Positions 16,454 through 23,618 of a DNA stretch of 64,000 nt are shown piece by piece. The notes below the pieces were generated by a model that did not search any database, had not been told where the DNA came from, and saw only the letters and a list, made by a program, of their open reading frames with translations. The stretch covers positions 315,820-379,819 of the forward strand of contig NZ_KN360928.1 in NCBI RefSeq assembly GCF_000784355.1. The letters are read 5' to 3'. Numbering within the stretch: position 1 is the stretch's first letter; every line of letters starts with the position of its first letter. This DNA is from Methanolacinia paynteri. Its GTDB lineage: Archaea > Halobacteriota > Methanomicrobia > Methanomicrobiales > Methanomicrobiaceae. Made by a program: the position numbers and the translations under genes.

Positions 16454-17272
16454 CTATTTTGCAGGTTTCCCGAGCATCTTCCTGAACTCTGCCTTATACA
16501 GCCTGAGCAGATCTATGAAAAACGCCTTGAGGTCCGGGATGATCGTGATCATCGCGAGGCCGACAATTATTACGGTCAGGAGCGAGAGGCCGAATTCGGA
16601 TATTATATTATGCGACCAGAAATAGCTCTCGTAGCCCAGTTCCCCGTTTGACGCGATCCATGGCAGGAACGGAAACCACTGCTCCGAATACGCTATGATC
16701 ACGAAGAGATTCCTGATCAGGTTCATTATGAAGATGACGGGGACGATAACTGCAAATGTAAGGGCCTTCTGCCGGAGTGTAGACGGGACAGACCAGGCTA
16801 TTCCGAGCATGAGAGCCATCGCCTGTATGCCCGTGCACCCGAGTATAATCCGTACGCTGTAGATGTCATGCATAAACAGGTTCCATTCGGCGAGGGTGTA
16901 GCTGAAGCCGATGAAGCCGAAGATGGATTCGAGTATCGATATATTCACCCCGATAAGCCAGTCCCCGAGCGGCTCTATATAGGCGAACGGGGCGAAGACC
17001 AGGAATCCGATTGCCGCCGCCCTCGTCATGCAGAAGACGACGCTGTTCTCTTCGTTGAGTTTTTTTATCGTAACCCAGAGTGCCGGAAGCGCAAGAAATG
17101 CGATCAGGGGATATATTATGTTGTTCTCTGCAAAGTATTGCGGAAAGTTCGCGAAGAGAATCCCCACGAGTGCGGTCCAGCCGACCGCCGCAAACCATTT
17201 TTTATATGGCAGAGGCAGCAGGAATCCCAGAAAACCTGCAAAAGACAATCCTGCTACGATGGCTTCCAACAT
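16454..17272 (-). CDS. artA: Archaeosortase A
   Basis: A 272-residue polytopic membrane transpeptidase of the exosortase/archaeosortase family. About eight transmembrane helices are visible. The catalytic cysteine is in IILGCTGIQAMAL (C146), the conserved arginine in NLIRNLF (R187), and a third candidate residue, histidine, in WSHNIISEFG (H221). In Haloferax, ArtA removes the C-terminal PGF-CTERM helix of surface proteins and attaches them to a lipid anchor. A likely substrate is encoded in this window at 55439-57043. The gene is alone on its strand, convergent with cbiB and divergent from a histidine kinase. ATG at 17272 has no clear ribosome binding site. Confidence 0.9.
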   Translation of the reverse strand: MLEAIVAGLSFAGFLGFLLPLPYKKWFAAVGWTALVGILFANFPQYFAENNIIYPLIAFLALPALWVTIKKLNEENSVVFCMTRAAAIGFLVFAPFAYIEPLGDWLIGVNISILESIFGFIGFSYTLAEWNLFMHDIYSVRIILGCTGIQAMALMLGIAWSVPSTLRQKALTFAVIVPVIFIMNLIRNLFVIIAYSEQWFPFLPWIASNGELGYESYFWSHNIISEFGLSLLTVIIVGLAMITIIPDLKAFFIDLLRLYKAEFRKMLGKPAK

Positions 17273-17432
17273 TATTCTATATCGTTTCTGTTTCCGGGCA
17301 AAAATGTTTACTGCAACTCTGTATGTTTAAGGTGGTCCCCTACCGATCCGGGCTGATCATGTAATTATCCGTTTATGCATTCGTTATGGGAATTGTTATG
17401 TCCTAATAAATGAAAAGATCAAACGATTATTC

Positions 17433-18602
17433 ATGGATGTGCAGATTGAGGAGAGTAAGAGGGAACTGTCCAGGGTTCTTGAACTTTTGAAGGAAGAACC
17501 GAGGGGACTCAGTATTACGGATATTTCCCGTGCCCTGAAGCTCAACCGCAACTCAGTCTCGAAATACCTGAACATGCTTCTGATATCAGGCCATGTCGAA
17601 CTGCGGAGCATCGGTGTCGCGAAGGTCTATTTTCTCTCCAAGCGTGTCCCGATATCTGCTATGCTCGACTACTCCTCCGATGCCATAATTGTCCTGAATC
17701 ACAATATGGAGATAGTAGTGGCAAACGAATCGTTCCTCAGCCTTACAGACAGCGAGTTCAGGGACATAATAAAGATGAAGATTGCCGGATCAGGTATACC
17801 TGTCATCACGGACCCGGGGGTCTATAAAGAGATTGTAAACGGTTTCAAGTCGGACAGCAGCTCCTCGGAGATGGAGTGGGGGGACGGTTCAGGCGAATAC
17901 TTCTACAGGATAAAGTTTATTCCGACCGTTTTCGACGAGGGAAGCCCCGGTCTTACGGTTATAATCGAGGATATCAGCCAGATAAAAAAGACTCTTCTGG
18001 TAAAGGAGAGGATGCTCGAGGAGGTCCATATGAGGGTCAGGAGCAATCTTGCAGTCGTAAACAGCCTCCTGAACATACAGTCGGGAAAGCTCCGCAATCC
18101 CGAGGCGGTGGATGTTCTTGCCTCGACACAGAGGCGTATACAGGCGCTTGCCCTCGTTCACGAGAACCTCGGGCTGTCCGAATCTGGATATATTCTCAGG
18201 GTGGAGGATTATATCAGGGAGCTTTCGGCGGATCTTGTTGAGGGGCTTGGTATAGGCAAAGGGAATATCGTTGTTAAAACCGATGCGATAGACGTTGACC
18301 TCTATCTTGACGAGGCGGTGTACTGCGGGTTCATAATAAACGAACTTTTGATGAATTCGTATATGCATGCATTTCCTGAAGGTGCGGCCGGGGAGATCTC
18401 GGTCTCTCTCGGGGAAGACGACGGCATCTACAGGTTCAGTTATGCAGACAACGGCAGGGGTTTTCCTCCGGGTATGAACCTTGAATCGCCGGAATCAACC
18501 GGCCTCATGATTATAAGGAGGCTTGTTGAGGATCAGCTCGGTGGAATTATTGAGATTCACCCTGGTCATGGTGTGGCATTTGAGATTGCGTTTGGAAAGT
18601 AG
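17433..18602 (+). CDS. HTH-PAS histidine kinase (HisKA_2 type)
   Basis: A 389-residue soluble sensor kinase. Residues 10-65 are a winged HTH (RGLSITDISRALKLNRNSVSKYLNMLLISG) of ArsR/IclR type; 72-190 are a PAS domain; then a HisKA_2 dimerisation segment with the acceptor histidine in LEEVHMRVRSNLAVVNSLL (H199); and a HATPase domain with NELLMNSYMHAF and DNGRGFPPG. No membrane segment is present, so it senses a cytoplasmic signal. The joining of an HTH to a kinase is unusual and suggests DNA contact or use of the HTH as an interaction module. The response regulator gene starts eight bases downstream. Confidence 0.86.
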   Translation: MDVQIEESKRELSRVLELLKEEPRGLSITDISRALKLNRNSVSKYLNMLLISGHVELRSIGVAKVYFLSKRVPISAMLDYSSDAIIVLNHNMEIVVANESFLSLTDSEFRDIIKMKIAGSGIPVITDPGVYKEIVNGFKSDSSSSEMEWGDGSGEYFYRIKFIPTVFDEGSPGLTVIIEDISQIKKTLLVKERMLEEVHMRVRSNLAVVNSLLNIQSGKLRNPEAVDVLASTQRRIQALALVHENLGLSESGYILRVEDYIRELSADLVEGLGIGKGNIVVKTDAIDVDLYLDEAVYCGFIINELLMNSYMHAFPEGAAGEISVSLGEDDGIYRFSYADNGRGFPPGMNLESPESTGLMIIRRLVEDQLGGIIEIHPGHGVAFEIAFGK

Positions 18603-18610
18603 GATTTTGT

Positions 18611-19012
18611 ATGAGCGGGGATGTTGAAAGAAGTGCGGATGATCCCGTAAAGATACTGATTGTTGAAGATGACGCCATAATTGCGATGGACATGGAGCAG
18701 GTCCTGAACGGGAAAGGCTACAAAGTGGTTGGAAGGGTCGACAGGGGGGAGAAGGCTCTTGCTGCGGTTGAAGAGAAGAAGCCGGATATCGTGCTTATGG
18801 ATATCAACATAAAAGGAAGCGTAAACGGCATTGATGTTGCAAAGATGCTCCTTAACGATATTCACATAAAGGTGATCTACGTTACGGCATATTCCGATGT
18901 CAATATGAAGGAGAAGGCGTTTGAGACCGAACCGGTAGGCTATCTTATAAAGCCTGTTCGCGAGACCGAGCTTATAGACATGATAAGGCAGGCGACCGGC
19001 GGGGATTCGTGA
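18611..19012 (+). CDS. Single-domain response regulator
   Basis: A 133-residue receiver domain with ILIVEDDAIIAMDMEQVL (acidic pocket), the phospho-accepting aspartate in DIVLMDINI (D64), VTAYSD (T92) and the conserved lysine in YLIKPV (K114). There is no output domain, so it acts by protein-protein contact like CheY, or relays phosphate. It immediately follows the HTH-PAS kinase on the same strand and is its probable partner. The ATG lies after AGGATTTTGT, a weak Shine-Dalgarno sequence. Confidence 0.9.
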   Translation: MSGDVERSADDPVKILIVEDDAIIAMDMEQVLNGKGYKVVGRVDRGEKALAAVEEKKPDIVLMDINIKGSVNGIDVAKMLLNDIHIKVIYVTAYSDVNMKEKAFETEPVGYLIKPVRETELIDMIRQATGGDS

Positions 19013-19143
19013 TCCGGCGTTTAAAGAACTGAAAACCAGAAAAATTGCTTTTTCGGGCGAGATATTCGTAAGATCTGAACTAAAAGGGGCATTTACCCTT
19101 TTCGGGTCTGCCGTCTTTCGAAGGAATTATCGGGGGGGGTTGT

Positions 19144-19221
19144 ATGAGTTTTGAGGTTTTATGTGGAATTTCACTTTTCTTCGGAGGTTTGAAGTTTATG
19201 AGTTGTTTTCTTTATCGGTAG
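19144..19221 (+). CDS. Putative 25-residue microprotein, copy 1
   Basis: ATG to TAG, 25 codons, beginning MSFEVLCGISLFFGG and ending MSCFLYR, preceded by a G-run (GGGGGGGG) three bases before the TGTATG. The peptide is hydrophobic with a double glycine in the middle and a Cys-Phe-Leu-Tyr-Arg end. It aligns without gaps to the second copy: ten codons differ, two of them silently, and most replacements are Phe/Leu type. I know no family for it. It could be a small membrane peptide, a signalling peptide, or a chance frame in a structured RNA. Confidence 0.5.
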   Translation: MSFEVLCGISLFFGGLKFMSCFLYR

Positions 19222-19288
19222 TGTCATCGGAAGGAATCTGGGCGCTTCCTTAACACTCTGATCAATAGGTTGCCTGCAGGGTATATAA

Positions 19289-19339
19289 ATGAAGAAAATA
19301 CAGTGGATTATTTCATTTAACCGCCGGGTTATACGATAG
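19289..19339 (+). CDS. Putative 16-residue microprotein, copy 1
   Basis: ATG to TAG, beginning MKKIQWIISFN and ending RRVIR. GCAGGG lies about seven bases upstream, and the ATG directly follows TATATAA, so this could instead be a promoter with an A/T-rich start. The corresponding stretch in copy 2 is nearly identical in DNA (one silent change in the first 11 codons). Coding status is uncertain. Confidence 0.28.
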   Translation: MKKIQWIISFNRRVIR

Positions 19340-19471
19340 AATGAGACCCTTCCTGAACCGGCAGGCTGTAAAATTGAAATTTATTACTTTAATTTTTGTT
19401 GAAATTTGAATTAAAAGGGGCATTTACCCTTTTCGGGTCTGCCGTCTTTCGAAGGAATTATTGGAGGTTGT

Positions 19472-19549
19472 ATGAGTTTAGAGGTTTTAGGTGGTATTCC
19501 TCTTCTCTTGGGGGGTTGGAGTAGTATGAGTTGTTTTCTTTATCGGTAG
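19472..19549 (+). CDS. Putative 25-residue microprotein, copy 2
   Basis: ATG to TAG, 25 codons, beginning MSLEVLGGIPLLLGG and ending MSCFLYR. A near-perfect ribosome binding site (TTGGAGGTTGT) precedes the ATG. Compared with copy 1 the leader differs (GGAGG instead of a G-run) but both keep a purine-rich Shine-Dalgarno sequence at the same spacing, which argues for translation. Length and frame are preserved exactly. No homologous family is known to me. Confidence 0.55.
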   Translation: MSLEVLGGIPLLLGGWSSMSCFLYR

Positions 19550-19617
19550 TGCCATGGGACGGGAGTCTGGCCAACTCCCTAACACTCTGATCAATAGATT
19601 GTCTCCGGGGTATATAA

Positions 19618-19686
19618 ATGAAGAAAATACAATGGATTATTTCATTTAACCCTCGGGTTATACGATTGAATGAAATCCGTTCTTGA
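19618..19686 (+). CDS. Putative 22-residue microprotein, copy 2
   Basis: ATG to TGA, beginning MKKIQWIISFN and continuing PRVIRLNEIRS; the copy-1 frame stops six residues earlier because TAG replaces TTG. GGGG lies seven bases before the ATG, overlapping a TATATAA. Weak evidence for coding apart from conservation between the copies. Confidence 0.28.
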   Translation: MKKIQWIISFNPRVIRLNEIRS

Positions 19687-19717
19687 ACCGGCTGGTAATA
19701 AATTTGAAATTCGTCCT

Positions 19718-20335
19718 TTATCCGAGAGTTCCGGAGATGAACCAAAGCCCGAATCCTATTAAGAATATCCCGCACGCGAATATTACGCCCCTGTACATTC
19801 TCTCGGGCATAACATTCTTTCCTTTGGAGACTCCCGCTGATACGAAGGTGAACCACCCGAGATCCGAGAACCAGTGCCCGATCATGAATGCAGCGGCGAA
19901 TATGATTCCTCCCTTCAGCCCTTCGAGAAGAAAGCCTGCCCCTGTCGTAAGCCACCAGATCCAGAAGTAGGGGTTCGTAGCCGATGTTATGATCCCCGCA
20001 AGAAAAGGTGCTGTTCCCGCCTGAACGCTTCCGCTTCTCCCTATATTTATATTTCGCGACGAGAGTATGTTCATCAGCCCGAAAATGACGAGTACTGCAC
20101 CCCCGGCAACCGCAATTTCGCTTGTGTATTCGGAAAGAGCCGCGGACATTCCGAATATTACGGCTATTGCTATTGCAAGCTCTATTGCAATGTGCCCTGA
20201 TGTGACCCTCGGCCCTGCGGTCCAACCGGACTTCAGGGACTCGTTGATCGTCGCGACAAGGGTCGGACCGGGAACGAGGGCGCCGGTCAGGCCGATCAGG
20301 AATGAAAGCACAAAGAATTCGGGGAGTGTGAACAT
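19718..20335 (-). CDS. LysE family translocator
   Basis: A 205-residue membrane protein with six hydrophobic segments and the LysE/RhtB signature GLTGALVPGPTLVATINESLKSGW near the N-terminus, followed by a second conserved block SATNPYFWIWWLTTGAGF. The family exports amino acids or related small molecules; the substrate here is unknown. It appears monocistronic: its 3' end meets the duplicated microprotein unit and its 5' end is separated by 75 bp from the 3' end of the ABC transporter ATPase on the same strand. Confidence 0.86.
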   Translation of the reverse strand: MFTLPEFFVLSFLIGLTGALVPGPTLVATINESLKSGWTAGPRVTSGHIAIELAIAIAVIFGMSAALSEYTSEIAVAGGAVLVIFGLMNILSSRNINIGRSGSVQAGTAPFLAGIITSATNPYFWIWWLTTGAGFLLEGLKGGIIFAAAFMIGHWFSDLGWFTFVSAGVSKGKNVMPERMYRGVIFACGIFLIGFGLWFISGTLG

Positions 20336-20410
20336 GAATCCGGTCCTTTAAGTGGAGAAATGTATTCTGAAAAGAGGTGATAAAGGTTGGTAAAGGGGAG
20401 ATTGTCCTGT

Positions 20411-21163
20411 TCAGACAGGGATCACTATCGGGCTGTTTTTGAATGTCTCTACATGGACGTCGACACCGTAGACTTCCCGTATCGATTCCGGAGTTATAAT
20501 ATCAGGCCCGCCTGCAGCGAATATCTGTCCGTCCTTGAGAAGGACGAACTTGTCCGAGAACCGAAGCGCCGTATTGATGTCGTGCATTGTCATAACGGCA
20601 GAGACCGAGTGGCCTCTTACGACCGCCTTTATTATTCTCAGTATCTCCTGCTGGTTCTTAAGATCGAGGCTGCTCGTAGGCTCGTCGAGCAGCATGAGTT
20701 TGGGTTCCTGGACGAGTGCCCTTGCGACACTTACCTTCTGGAGTTCTCCGCCGCTCATCTCGTCGATATATCTCATGGCAAGGTCCTCCATATGAAGGCG
20801 TTTGATAGCCGCATCGACGATCTTCAGGTCGTTGTCACTTGTATTCCAGGTGATATGCGGCCTCCTGCCGAGGAGGATTGCATCATATGCCGTAAGCCGC
20901 CCCTTTTCACAGTGCTGCGGGACATAGCCGACTCTCTTCGCCACATTGAGAAGATCCATCTTCATGATATCCTCCTCCTCTATCAGGATCGAGCCGGCCT
21001 TCGGGTGGTGGATCTTGTTTATGCATTTCAGCAGAGTAGTCTTTCCGACACCGTTCGGCCCGAGGATTGTCATTATTTCATTTGGCTGGACATCGAAGGA
21101 GACGTCTCTTAAAACATCCCTGCTTCTGTAGCTGAATTCAATTCCGTTTATACTCAATATCAT
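20411..21163 (-). CDS. ABC importer ATPase (iron/cobalamin type)
   Basis: A 250-residue ATPase of the FecE/BtuD group with Walker A GPNGVGKTT (35-43), signature MSGGELQKVSVARAL, Walker B LMLLDEPTSSLD and the H-loop TMHDINTAL. It powers the import system encoded by the two upstream genes; its start overlaps the permease stop (ATGA), so the stoichiometry is translationally coupled. Ligand could be a ferric chelate, haem or a corrinoid; sequence does not decide. Confidence 0.92.
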   Translation of the reverse strand: MILSINGIEFSYRSRDVLRDVSFDVQPNEIMTILGPNGVGKTTLLKCINKIHHPKAGSILIEEEDIMKMDLLNVAKRVGYVPQHCEKGRLTAYDAILLGRRPHITWNTSDNDLKIVDAAIKRLHMEDLAMRYIDEMSGGELQKVSVARALVQEPKLMLLDEPTSSLDLKNQQEILRIIKAVVRGHSVSAVMTMHDINTALRFSDKFVLLKDGQIFAAGGPDIITPESIREVYGVDVHVETFKNSPIVIPV

Positions 21164-22239
21164 CTCTTATACCCCTTCAACAGCAGGTATATGAACACCG
21201 GCGCACCGAGGAACGCGGTAAGAATCGCAACGGGGAGGACATGCGGTGCGAGGATGAGCCTGGCCGCGGTGTCGGATGCAAGGAGAAGCACCCCGCCGAA
21301 TACGATCGTTGCCGGTATCAGGAACCTGTGATCGTCACCGACTATTCTTCTTGCCATATGCGGGCATACAAGGCCGACGAATCCGATTACTCCGAGGAAG
21401 GAGATGACGATTGCCGAGAGAAAAGATGCAACAATCATCCCGACGAGACGGACTCTCTCGACATTGACACCGAGGCCTTTCGCCGTTTCGTCGCCTGCGT
21501 CGATTGCATTGTAATTCCACATGTTCATGACAAAGTAGATCGAACAGACTATCGTTGCAACGCCCATGAGAATCAGTTCGGTTCCGTGAGCTCTTGCAAC
21601 ATCGCCGAAGCTCCAGAATACCACAGCTGCGAGCTGTGTGTCGTCGGCAAAGTACTGCAGGAACATGGTTCCGGCTGTGAAGAGCGATCCTATCGCAACT
21701 CCGGCAAGGACCATGATCTCGGGAGAAGCACCCCGTATTTTTGACAGAAGAAGGATTACTCCTGTGGCGATCATCGCGAAGATGAAGGCGATTATTGTCG
21801 TAATGTATGGATTGTCGATTACGACCGCATCGGCACCCGTGCTGTGCATGGTGCCGGTTCCGAGAACGATAACAGAGAATGCCGCCCCGAATGCTGCAGC
21901 ATTCGATATACCCAGGGTGTACGGAGATCCGAGGGGATTCCTGAGGATCGACTGCATCGCTACGCCGGCGACTGCAAGTGCAGCGCCTGCGATTATTGCG
22001 GAGATCGCCTGCGGGAATCTTATGTTCCAGATGATCGTATCCCACTGGGTATTGAGATTCGCACCGAAAAGGGTCTTTGCCACATCAAGAGGCGGTATAC
22101 CCACGGCGCCTACCGATATCGAGATTATCAGGAGAATGAACAGGAGGATAATTCCTGCAATAATGAAAGTGATCTTCTTTCCAATGTATCTGCTGTAATT
22201 TTCCGGGATTTCCCCGCCGTTAAGATGTATCTCTGCCAC
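21160..22239 (-). CDS. FecCD/BtuC-type ABC transporter permease
   Basis: A 359-residue polytopic protein with about ten transmembrane helices and FecCD-family blocks: GAALAVAGVAMQSILRNPLGSPYTLGISNAAAFGA near residues 85-120 and GVIGFVGLVCPHMARRIVGDDHRFL near 275-300, which faces the ATPase. Middle gene of a binding protein-permease-ATPase operon, starting 15 bp after the binding protein gene. Confidence 0.93.
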   Translation of the reverse strand: MAEIHLNGGEIPENYSRYIGKKITFIIAGIILLFILLIISISVGAVGIPPLDVAKTLFGANLNTQWDTIIWNIRFPQAISAIIAGAALAVAGVAMQSILRNPLGSPYTLGISNAAAFGAAFSVIVLGTGTMHSTGADAVVIDNPYITTIIAFIFAMIATGVILLLSKIRGASPEIMVLAGVAIGSLFTAGTMFLQYFADDTQLAAVVFWSFGDVARAHGTELILMGVATIVCSIYFVMNMWNYNAIDAGDETAKGLGVNVERVRLVGMIVASFLSAIVISFLGVIGFVGLVCPHMARRIVGDDHRFLIPATIVFGGVLLLASDTAARLILAPHVLPVAILTAFLGAPVFIYLLLKGYKR

Positions 22240-22253
22240 TCTCCTGAAAAAAT

Positions 22254-23387
22254 TTAGAGTTTTATCTGTGTGAAGCCAAGATTATCGTAATATGCGTTAA
22301 GTTCGTCGAATACCGGTTCTCCTACGAGGAACGTGTAGATCTCATCCGCCTTTTCGGCAGGATTGATATCGGCGAACTGGTCGGGATAAAGAACTGATCC
22401 TACATAGTATGCATCCGCAAGGACCGATCCGTAGTTGGATGAGTAGTAGTTGTACGGGAGCACTCCGTAGACTTTGTCGGACTTTACGGCGTCAGGAGTC
22501 TGGTAGGACTCGTCTGTCTTCAGTTCATCGATTGCGGAGGGTGTTGTCTGTAACGTTCCGAGATCGACAAACAGGACTTCGGGGTTCCACTCTATTATCT
22601 TCTCCTTTGCAACGTCTGCATGCTCCGTTCCCATCTCCCCGGCGACGTTATAGGCGTTTACGAATACGAAGGGCGGGTACGACGGTTCTGTCGACTGGAA
22701 CCCGTGCGGTCCCCTGTACGAGATTCCACCGACATAGGTGCTGATCTTGTCATCTTCTGCTACTGATTCGGTACGTGTGTTGAGGTCCGCGATACTGCTG
22801 TTGAAGAACTCGATTACATCTTTTGCACGATCCTCCTTGCCCATGACCTCTCCCATTATGGTGAGGGACTGGTACAGGTCTGATCTTTCTACACTAAGGC
22901 TTCCGTATGTAAGTGCAACTACAGGTATTCCAGTCTTATCCTGGAGTTCGTCGATTTCACTTGCGGACGTAGGATTGGATTTGAATATGACCTGTGGGTT
23001 GCACGCGATAATCTTCTCGGGATCGTCGGCTCCGCGGTACTCACCTATCAGCGGGTAATTCTTTAACTGGGGATTCGCTATCGCGTAAGGTCTTCCTTCA
23101 AGCTGCTGTTCTTCGATCTCGATATCGTCGACACCGACTATCTTGTCCTGTGCCTCCAGGTATACCAGAAGCCTGAGAGTTCCTGAACCGGAGCATACAA
23201 CCGATTCGGGGTTTTTAGGAACCGTAACCCCTCTTCCGAGCGAGTCGGTAATCGTAATGGTCTCTGAGACAGCCGAGCCTCCGGTTGTTTCACCCGCGGT
23301 GCTGTCGGTACCCGTGCACCCTGCAAAAAAGGCTGTTACTGCCATTAATACCAGTAATACTGATAATATGACGATTTTTTTAGACAT
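22254..23387 (-). CDS. Substrate-binding lipoprotein of iron/cobalamin-type ABC importer
   Basis: A 377-residue class III periplasmic-binding-type lipoprotein. The N-terminus is a signal peptide with lipobox AFFAGC (C24), then a Ser/Thr/Gly-rich linker and the binding fold with ITDSLGRGVTVPKNPESVVC, KIIACNPQVIFKSN and AKEKIIEWNPEVLFVDLG. The last two blocks are characteristic of siderophore, haem and vitamin B12 binding proteins. ATG is preceded by GGTGATT. First gene of the import operon. The SAM methyltransferase 231 bp upstream on the same strand may belong to the same metal- or corrinoid-related function. Confidence 0.9.
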   Translation of the reverse strand: MSKKIVILSVLLVLMAVTAFFAGCTGTDSTAGETTGGSAVSETITITDSLGRGVTVPKNPESVVCSGSGTLRLLVYLEAQDKIVGVDDIEIEEQQLEGRPYAIANPQLKNYPLIGEYRGADDPEKIIACNPQVIFKSNPTSASEIDELQDKTGIPVVALTYGSLSVERSDLYQSLTIMGEVMGKEDRAKDVIEFFNSSIADLNTRTESVAEDDKISTYVGGISYRGPHGFQSTEPSYPPFVFVNAYNVAGEMGTEHADVAKEKIIEWNPEVLFVDLGTLQTTPSAIDELKTDESYQTPDAVKSDKVYGVLPYNYYSSNYGSVLADAYYVGSVLYPDQFADINPAEKADEIYTFLVGEPVFDELNAYYDNLGFTQIKL

Positions 23388-23618
23388 TTTTCAATCACCA
23401 TGAAACACTTTGTTGAATTAAAGACTTGTGCTTACCTGTAATAAAAATTTTTTATTGTGTCTGAAAAAATTATTAAATCAATCAGAGATATTCTATTTAT
23501 TGGGTTTTATTTTCATGATTCAATTAAATAATAATTAATTTTTTTGATAGTTACAACCTGTTGGAAACGGTTTGTATAATTTTAATAATAGATATTATGT
23601 AAAAAAAGTGAATTTCAG

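Larger units (their letters stand above)
19081..19411 (+). repeat. 331-bp tandem direct repeat, copy 1
   Basis: Copy 1 of a head-to-tail duplication with a 331-bp period. Its first 50 bases (19081-19130) are identical to 19412-19461. Similarity continues through the 25-codon frame, drops, and resumes strongly from TAACACTCTGATCAATAG to a GGTTATACGAT segment, then fades. Conservation in separate blocks, two of which contain small reading frames, suggests selection rather than only a recent copy event. Confidence 0.85.
19013..19717. other. Intergenic region with duplicated microprotein unit
   Basis: About 700 bp between the response regulator (plus) and the LysE-family gene (minus). Nearly all of it is two tandem copies of a 331-bp unit. 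The first 60 bp hold a weak hairpin (GAAAAA/TTTTTC near 19039-19054) that may end the kinase-regulator transcript. The small reading frames are listed separately. Confidence 0.75.
19412..19717 (+). repeat. 331-bp tandem direct repeat, copy 2
   Basis: Copy 2 of the tandem unit, ending at about the stop codon of the convergent LysE-family gene. It keeps the 50-base leader without change, the 25-codon frame, the CTCTGATCAATAG block and the TATATAAATGAAGAAAATAC block. Confidence 0.85.

Noticed and set aside
19458-20225. 255-codon minus-strand frame across the LysE gene and repeat copy 2
   Set aside because: Arginine- and histidine-rich shadow of the LysE gene in another frame, with no recognisable domain.
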